From DATFDN01 sp963818885 (GTDB lineage Bacteria; Pseudomonadota; Alphaproteobacteria; Acetobacterales; Acetobacteraceae): a stretch of DNA of 64,000 nucleotides. Each line of letters begins with the position of its first letter. Position 1 is the stretch's first letter. The notes under the pieces are model-generated. The model did not search any database, was not told the DNA's origin, and saw only the letters and a program-made list of their open reading frames with translations. Location of the stretch: positions 124,001 through 188,000 of the forward strand of contig CAWFTP010000004.1 of assembly GCA_963818885.1 (NCBI GenBank). Direction: 5' to 3'. Both the position numbers and the translations under genes were made by a program. This document shows, piece after piece, positions 59,675-64,000 of this stretch.

Positions 59675-61687
59675 ATGGCGGATGACGCTAAGCATCCTGG
59701 CGCCGGGCCCGCGCTTGCCGCCTCGGAGGCACTGTACCGCGCAACGTTCGATCAGGCGGCGCTCGGCATCGCCCATCTCGACTTCGACGGGCGCTGGCTG
59801 CGGGTCAACGACCGGCTCTGCGCGATCACCGGCTACACGCGGGAGGAGCTGCTCGGGCGGCGCTACGTCGATATCACCCATCCCGACGATCTGCCTGGGA
59901 ACGTCGCCCTGGTCGCGATGCTGCGCGAGGGCAAGGTGCCCCGCATCGTGATCGAGAAGCGCTACATCCGCCGCGACGGCTCCATCGTCTGGGTCAAGGT
60001 CACCGCCGCCGTGCTGCGCGATGCAGATGGCGCCCCTCTGCATTTCATCAGCACGCTCGACGACATCTCCGACCGCAAGCAGGCGGAGGCGGAGGCACGC
60101 GACAATGAGCGTCGGCTGCGGCAGGCGCTCGACGGCCTGCCGCAGATCGCCTGGATGACGACGCGCGACGGCAATGCCGTGTACTACAACCGCCGTTTCA
60201 CCGAATACGTGGGCCGGGAGGTCGGCCGCACGTTCGAGGAGCGCATGGCACTTGTGCACCCCGACGACGCCGAGCGGGTGCGTGCCGCTTCCTCGCGCGC
60301 GCGGGCAGGGGACACAGTGTTCGGCGTGGAGGCGCGCCTGTGCCGACACGATGGCGCCTGGCGCTGGCACCGGCTGCACGGCGTCGCGCTCGACACGCCA
60401 GACCAGCCGGGGCGCAGCACGCTGTCAGTCGCCACCGCCGTCGACATCCATGACATGCGCGAGATCCAGCAGGCGCTCGCCGCGGCCAACGCCGACCTGG
60501 AGCGCCGGGTCGCCGACCGCACGCAGGAGCTGACGGAGGCTGCAAGCGACCTTGCCGCCGAAATGGAACGGCGGGAGGCGGCGCAGGCGGCGCTGCTGCA
60601 GTCGCAGAAGCTAGAAGCACTGGGCCAGCTAACCGGGGGAGTCGCGCACGACCTCAACAATGTCCTCGCTGCCGTCTCCGGCAGTTATGAACTGCTTCGT
60701 CGGAGAACCGACGACCCAGCGTTGCTCCGTCTCGTAGCCCTCGGCGAGAAGGGCGCCGAGCGGGCAGCGGCGCTCGTGCGCCAGTTGCTCGCCTTCGCCA
60801 GGCGCGAAGCGCTGCAGCCGATCCTGGTCGATCCCGCCGCGCTCCTCGGCCAAGTCGAAGCGCTGGCGCATCACGCAGTCGGCCCGACCGTCACCTGCGT
60901 TCTCGAGGCGGAGCCCGGTGTTTGGCCCGTCCTGGCCGATCCGCAGCGCCTCGAGATGGCGCTGCTCAACTTGGCGGTGAATGCGCGGGATGCCATGCCC
61001 GATGGCGGCACGCTGACCATCGCGGCGCGCAACACGGCCGCACATGGCGATTACGTCTCGATCAGCGTGGCCGACACGGGCGTCGGCATGTCCGCCGAGG
61101 TGCTGGCTCGCGCGACTGAGCCGTTCTTCACCACTAAGCCGCCCGGCAAGGGAACCGGGCTTGGCCTTCCCTCGATCCGCGGTTTCGTCGAGCAATCCGG
61201 TGGCGAAATGCTGATTGCCAGTAGGCCTGGCGCCGGGACCATCGTGACGCTCCGCCTTCCGCGCGCCGAGGCAGGGCCACGAGACGCGGGCATGCCCGAT
61301 CAAGCCGCGCTAGGCCGGGCGATCCACGCCGGCCGTACCGTCCTGCTTGCTGACGATGACGAGCAAGGCCGCCCGGTTACCGCGGCGCTGCTGCGCGAGC
61401 TGGGCTTTACTGTGATTGAGGCGCCGGATGCGGAAGCGGCGCTCGGCCTCGCGCGGGTGAGCCCGCGCTTCGACGTGCTGGTGACCGACGTGGTCATGCC
61501 GGGCGGAGACGGACCGAGCCTCGCCGCGACCCTGCGCGCCGAGCGCCCCGGCCTACCCGTGCTGTTCATCACCGGCCACTCAGGTGCCTACCGGCTGGAT
61601 GGCGAAGCGGTCCTCGCGAAGCCGTTCACAAGCCGCGATCTGGAGGTCCGCCTTCAGGCCGCTCTCGGACAAAATGTCGCGGCTTAG
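59675..61687 (+). CDS. PAS-containing hybrid sensor histidine kinase/response regulator
   Basis: 670 residues, cytoplasmic (no membrane helix). PAS 1 at about 15-135 (LYRATFDQAALGIAHLDFDGRW, ITGYTREELLGR, PAC-like YIRRDGSIVWVKVT); PAS 2 at about 145-265 (ALDGLPQIAWMT, YVGREVGRTFEERMALVHPDD). A coiled coil at 265-310, then H-box H325 in LTGGVAHDLNNVLAAVSG. The ATPase domain is intact: LLNLAVNARDAMPDGG, VADTGVGM, GTGLGLPSIRGFV. A C-terminal receiver domain (about 550-668) has VLLADDDEQG, VTDVVMPGGDG and AKPF. The kinase core resembles the degenerate kinase at 25.8 kb. Its phosphorelay partner is unknown. Confidence 0.95.
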   Translation: MADDAKHPGAGPALAASEALYRATFDQAALGIAHLDFDGRWLRVNDRLCAITGYTREELLGRRYVDITHPDDLPGNVALVAMLREGKVPRIVIEKRYIRRDGSIVWVKVTAAVLRDADGAPLHFISTLDDISDRKQAEAEARDNERRLRQALDGLPQIAWMTTRDGNAVYYNRRFTEYVGREVGRTFEERMALVHPDDAERVRAASSRARAGDTVFGVEARLCRHDGAWRWHRLHGVALDTPDQPGRSTLSVATAVDIHDMREIQQALAAANADLERRVADRTQELTEAASDLAAEMERREAAQAALLQSQKLEALGQLTGGVAHDLNNVLAAVSGSYELLRRRTDDPALLRLVALGEKGAERAAALVRQLLAFARREALQPILVDPAALLGQVEALAHHAVGPTVTCVLEAEPGVWPVLADPQRLEMALLNLAVNARDAMPDGGTLTIAARNTAAHGDYVSISVADTGVGMSAEVLARATEPFFTTKPPGKGTGLGLPSIRGFVEQSGGEMLIASRPGAGTIVTLRLPRAEAGPRDAGMPDQAALGRAIHAGRTVLLADDDEQGRPVTAALLRELGFTVIEAPDAEAALGLARVSPRFDVLVTDVVMPGGDGPSLAATLRAERPGLPVLFITGHSGAYRLDGEAVLAKPFTSRDLEVRLQAALGQNVAA

Positions 61688-62733
61688 GCTTTCGGCTGCG
61701 GCGGATACGCGACGACAGCGCCTTCGACTACGAGTCCGACATCGATGCCGGGTCGAGGCGCTTCATAGCCGGAGACGCGTGCCAATAGTGTCCGATCTTC
61801 GCCGGCAAGACCCAGGCTGACGCTCGCATCATGGCCATAGTAAGTGACGTCAAGCACGTGGGCGCGCACGCCGTCCGGCGCCGGCTCATCACACAGCCTG
61901 ATCTGTTCAGGGCGCAAGAGCACCTCGGCCTTACCGTCCGGAGCGGCAACCCCGAGCGCAAGAGTGCCGAGGGCGCAGCGAACGAACCGCCCACAGACCA
62001 CGCCATCGAGCAGCACCGCTTCGCCGACGAACCGAGCCAGCTCGGCGTCGGCCGGATAGCGGTAGAGGATTTCGGGCGTCGCGACCTGGACCAGCGCGCC
62101 ACCCCGCAGGACCGCGACCCGTTGGCCAGTCGAAAGCGCCTCGGACTGGTCATGCGTCACCAGCAGCGCGGTCGCCCCGGCGGCCGAAAGCGCGGTCACG
62201 ACGGCCAGGCGAGTCTCCGCCCGCGCCCCGGCGTCGAGCGCTGAAAATGGCTCGTCAAGGAGGACGACGCGCGGGTTTGGGGCCAGCGCGCGAGCAAGCG
62301 CCACGCGCTGCTGCTCGCCGCCCGACAGCTCATGCGGCGGCCGGGATGCGTAGGATGCTGGCAAGCCGACCCGTTCAAGCAAGGCCCCCGCCCTGGCGCG
62401 GTCCCGGCGCGTCGCTGCGGGCAGCCCGAACAGCACGTTGGCCGCGACCGTGAGGTGCGGAAACAACGCGCCCTCCTGGGCGACGTAGCCGACCCGACGC
62501 TGCTCGGGCGGCACGTGCACGCCGGCGCCGGCAACCAGCTTGCCATCGATCTCGATCGTGCCGGCATCCGCCAGCTCGAATCCGCCCAACAAGCGCAGCA
62601 GCGTCGTCTTGCCGCTGCCCGAGGTGCCAAGGATCGCCAGCAGCTCGCCCTGCGGCACGTCGAGCTCCAGCCCGCTCAGCACGTGCCGGGTGCCGAAGGA
62701 TTTCGCCAAGCCGGCGATGCGGAGCTCGGCCAC
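61684..62733 (-). CDS. fbpC: Iron(III)-type ABC transporter ATP-binding protein
   Basis: 349 residues from GTG 62733, which follows the permease stop by one base; the longer in-frame extension to 62808 overlaps the permease gene. Walker A GTSGSGKTT (36-44), Q-loop VGYVAQEGALFPHLTV, signature LSGGEQQRVALARAL, Walker B VVLLDEPFSALD, H-loop LLVTHDQSEAL. The C-terminal TOBE-like domain has LLRPEQIRLCDEP and VLDVTYYGHDASVSL. CUT-type ATPases of Fe3+ (FbpC), thiamine and putrescine systems are alike; the fused double permease favours Fe3+. The stop overlaps the end of the hybrid kinase gene by four bases, convergent. Confidence 0.88.
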   Translation of the reverse strand: MAELRIAGLAKSFGTRHVLSGLELDVPQGELLAILGTSGSGKTTLLRLLGGFELADAGTIEIDGKLVAGAGVHVPPEQRRVGYVAQEGALFPHLTVAANVLFGLPAATRRDRARAGALLERVGLPASYASRPPHELSGGEQQRVALARALAPNPRVVLLDEPFSALDAGARAETRLAVVTALSAAGATALLVTHDQSEALSTGQRVAVLRGGALVQVATPEILYRYPADAELARFVGEAVLLDGVVCGRFVRCALGTLALGVAAPDGKAEVLLRPEQIRLCDEPAPDGVRAHVLDVTYYGHDASVSLGLAGEDRTLLARVSGYEAPRPGIDVGLVVEGAVVAYPPQPKA

Positions 62734-62734
62734 C

Positions 62735-64000
62735 TCAGGCGACGCGCGGCAAGGCGGCGGCCCCGAAGCGTCGGGCAAGCAGCCAGGTGGAGGCAAGCGA
62801 GATCGCAAGCATCAGCGCAGCAAACGGCGCGGCGGCCGCGAATGCCAGCGAAGATGTATTGGCCCAGACCTGCGTTGCGAGCGTCCGTGTGCCGATCGGG
62901 GCAAGCAGCAGCGTGCTGGTCAGCTCCGTGACGATGGCGACGAACACCAGAGCGGCGGCGGCTCCCATGCCCGGTCCCGCAAGCGGCAGCAGAACCCGAC
63001 GAGTCACCGCGAACCAGCCGAGGCCGAGCGACCGCCCTGTCTCCTCGAGCCGGCGCTGCACTTGCGCGACTGCCGCCTGCACGCTGACCAGCGCAAGGGG
63101 CAGGAACAGAATCGCGTAGGTGATGATCAGCAGGAAGGCGCTCTGATAGAGCGGCCGCAGCGCCTCGACCGTCAGCGAGATGAGCGCGAGCGCGATGACG
63201 ATGCCCGGAACGCCCTGCGCCAGATAGGCGATGCGTTCGATGAGCGTCACCCAGCCGCCGCGATAGCGCGACGCGAGATAGGCGAGAGGCAGCGCGAGGA
63301 CGATGGCGGTCGCCGATCCCGCCGCCCCGAACCCCACCGAGGCTAGGGTTGCGCTTAACAGAAGGGCCGGCGCGGGCATGACGGGCGAGGTTGCCGCCTG
63401 GGCGTGCTGCAGCAGCCAGAAGCCGACCATGCCGATCGGCACACCCAGCGTCGCCGCCACTAGAGCCGCGAAGGCCGCCATGACGGGCCAGCGTGCCCAG
63501 TGCAGGCGGTGCGGCGCCACCACGCGACGCGTGCCGCCGCCAAGGCGCGCGTAGCGCGCCCGGCCGCGCACCCACACCTCGGCTGCCAGGCACAAGAGGC
63601 AAAGCCCGATCAGCACCACGGCCAGCAGCGACGCGTCGGGTCCGTCGGCAAGACCGATGCGGTATTGCGCATAGAGCTCGGTCGTGAAGGTCCGGAAGCG
63701 AAGCAGGGCAAAGGCACCGAACTCGGTCAGCGTGTTCAAGGCGACCAGGAGCATGCCGCCCAGGAGCGCGGGGCGAAGCTGCGGCAGCACGACCCGGCCA
63801 AAGCACGCAAACGGGCCGAGGCCCAGAGAACGGGCCGTCTCCTCCAGCGCCGGATCGAGCCCCCTCAGCGCTGCCGCGACCGGCAGGTAGACCAGCGGAT
63901 AGTAGGCGAAGGTCACTACGAGCACGGCACCGGCAAAGTCCTGGAAGGCGTTGCTTATCGATACCCAAGCATAAGAAGAGATGAAGGGGGGGACCGCGAG
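62735..64000 (-). CDS. fbpB: Iron(III)-type ABC transporter permease, 5' end off the window
   Basis: At least 421 residues are visible; the frame stays open to the right edge (AVPPFISSYAWVSISNAFQDF at the beginning of the visible part). It is a fused protein with two permease halves: the first EAA-like loop in LRGLDPALEETARSLGLGPFACFGRVVLPQLRPALLGG, the second in QAAVAQVQRRLEETGRSLGLGWFAVTRRVLLPLAGPG, separated by several membrane helices. Such doubled BPD_transp_1 proteins are typical of FbpB (Fe3+) systems, also some thiamine (ThiP) ones. Upstream of the ATPase gene by one base. The binding protein gene, FbpA-like, should lie outside the window. Confidence 0.92.
   Translation of the reverse strand, partial: LAVPPFISSYAWVSISNAFQDFAGAVLVVTFAYYPLVYLPVAAALRGLDPALEETARSLGLGPFACFGRVVLPQLRPALLGGMLLVALNTLTEFGAFALLRFRTFTTELYAQYRIGLADGPDASLLAVVLIGLCLLCLAAEVWVRGRARYARLGGGTRRVVAPHRLHWARWPVMAAFAALVAATLGVPIGMVGFWLLQHAQAATSPVMPAPALLLSATLASVGFGAAGSATAIVLALPLAYLASRYRGGWVTLIERIAYLAQGVPGIVIALALISLTVEALRPLYQSAFLLIITYAILFLPLALVSVQAAVAQVQRRLEETGRSLGLGWFAVTRRVLLPLAGPGMGAAAALVFVAIVTELTSTLLLAPIGTRTLATQVWANTSSLAFAAAAPFAALMLAISLASTWLLARRFGAAALPRVA

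Noticed and set aside
1..64000. CRISPR arrays, tRNA or rRNA genes, insertion sequences, prophage genes
   Set aside because: No regularly spaced repeats, no cloverleaf-like CCA-ending stems, no transposase or integrase reading frames were found on either strand by eye.

Overview
This window is about 64 kb of very gene-dense, high-GC DNA (hand-counted 60-base blocks in ordinary genes are near 70% GC). Gene content points to a flagellated alphaproteobacterium, most likely Rhodospirillales/Acetobacteraceae. The reasons are the glyS-ppdK neighbourhood, the FlbT/FlaF flagellin regulators found only in Alphaproteobacteria, sigma-54-like promoters on flagellar genes, many orphan periplasmic binding proteins and a class 2 (quinone-linked) PyrD. 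The family is an inference; the class is fairly secure. No rRNA, tRNA, CRISPR, insertion sequence or phage gene was found, and no gene-free stretch exceeds 300 bases.

Layout. 1-4.3 kb: 3' end of glyS (frame-disrupted, GC-poor patch), a REP-like palindrome, ppdK. 4.3-12 kb (minus): MFS transporter, aldose epimerase, orphan binding protein, two acyl-CoA dehydrogenases, a benzoylformate-decarboxylase-like ThDP enzyme. 12.1-14.7 kb (plus): two more orphan binding proteins. 14.8-23.6 kb (plus, mostly overlapping start/stop codons): nucleotide-sugar dehydratase, aminotransferase, EpmB-type aminomutase, EF-P, inositol-phosphatase-like SuhB, an OmpA-like protein, and a MotA/OmpA stator-like pair. 23.6-27.6 kb: pyrD, a HAD phosphatase, a degenerate histidine kinase, a secreted small protein and a Nudix hydrolase.

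27.6-41.1 kb is one unbroken minus-strand run. Transcription goes flgE-flgK-flgL-flagellin-flbT-flaF-DUF1217 protein, then a TPR-methyltransferase, a TPR-GT41 (SPINDLY/OGT-like) glycosyltransferase, a GT2, a methyltransferase, an NAD-dependent epimerase and a TylF-like O-methyltransferase. It reads as a filament operon followed by a probable flagellin glycosylation module. fliK and flgD diverge from flgE, and both sides of that 197-bp gap carry good sigma-54 (-24/-12) matches. An acyl carrier protein and an FkbH-like enzyme lie just beyond.

45.6-55.8 kb: purH, a GT4 glycosyltransferase, an EnvZ/OmpR-type pair divergent from a PepSY-like secreted protein, two unknown proteins, and inositol-phosphate synthase between two histidine-phosphatase-fold enzymes. 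55.8-59.5 kb: Tim44-like protein, beta-class DNA methyltransferase, a third branched-chain-type binding protein, and a PEP-CTERM protein. All four are broken by single-base frame shifts that, once removed, restore full-length proteins. 59.7-64 kb: hybrid PAS histidine kinase, and the ATPase and permease of an iron-type ABC transporter that runs off the right edge.

The main caution is the frame shifts: nearly all resolvable ones are one extra base, often in a short run. They may be assembly errors, so the affected genes should not be called dead without read support.
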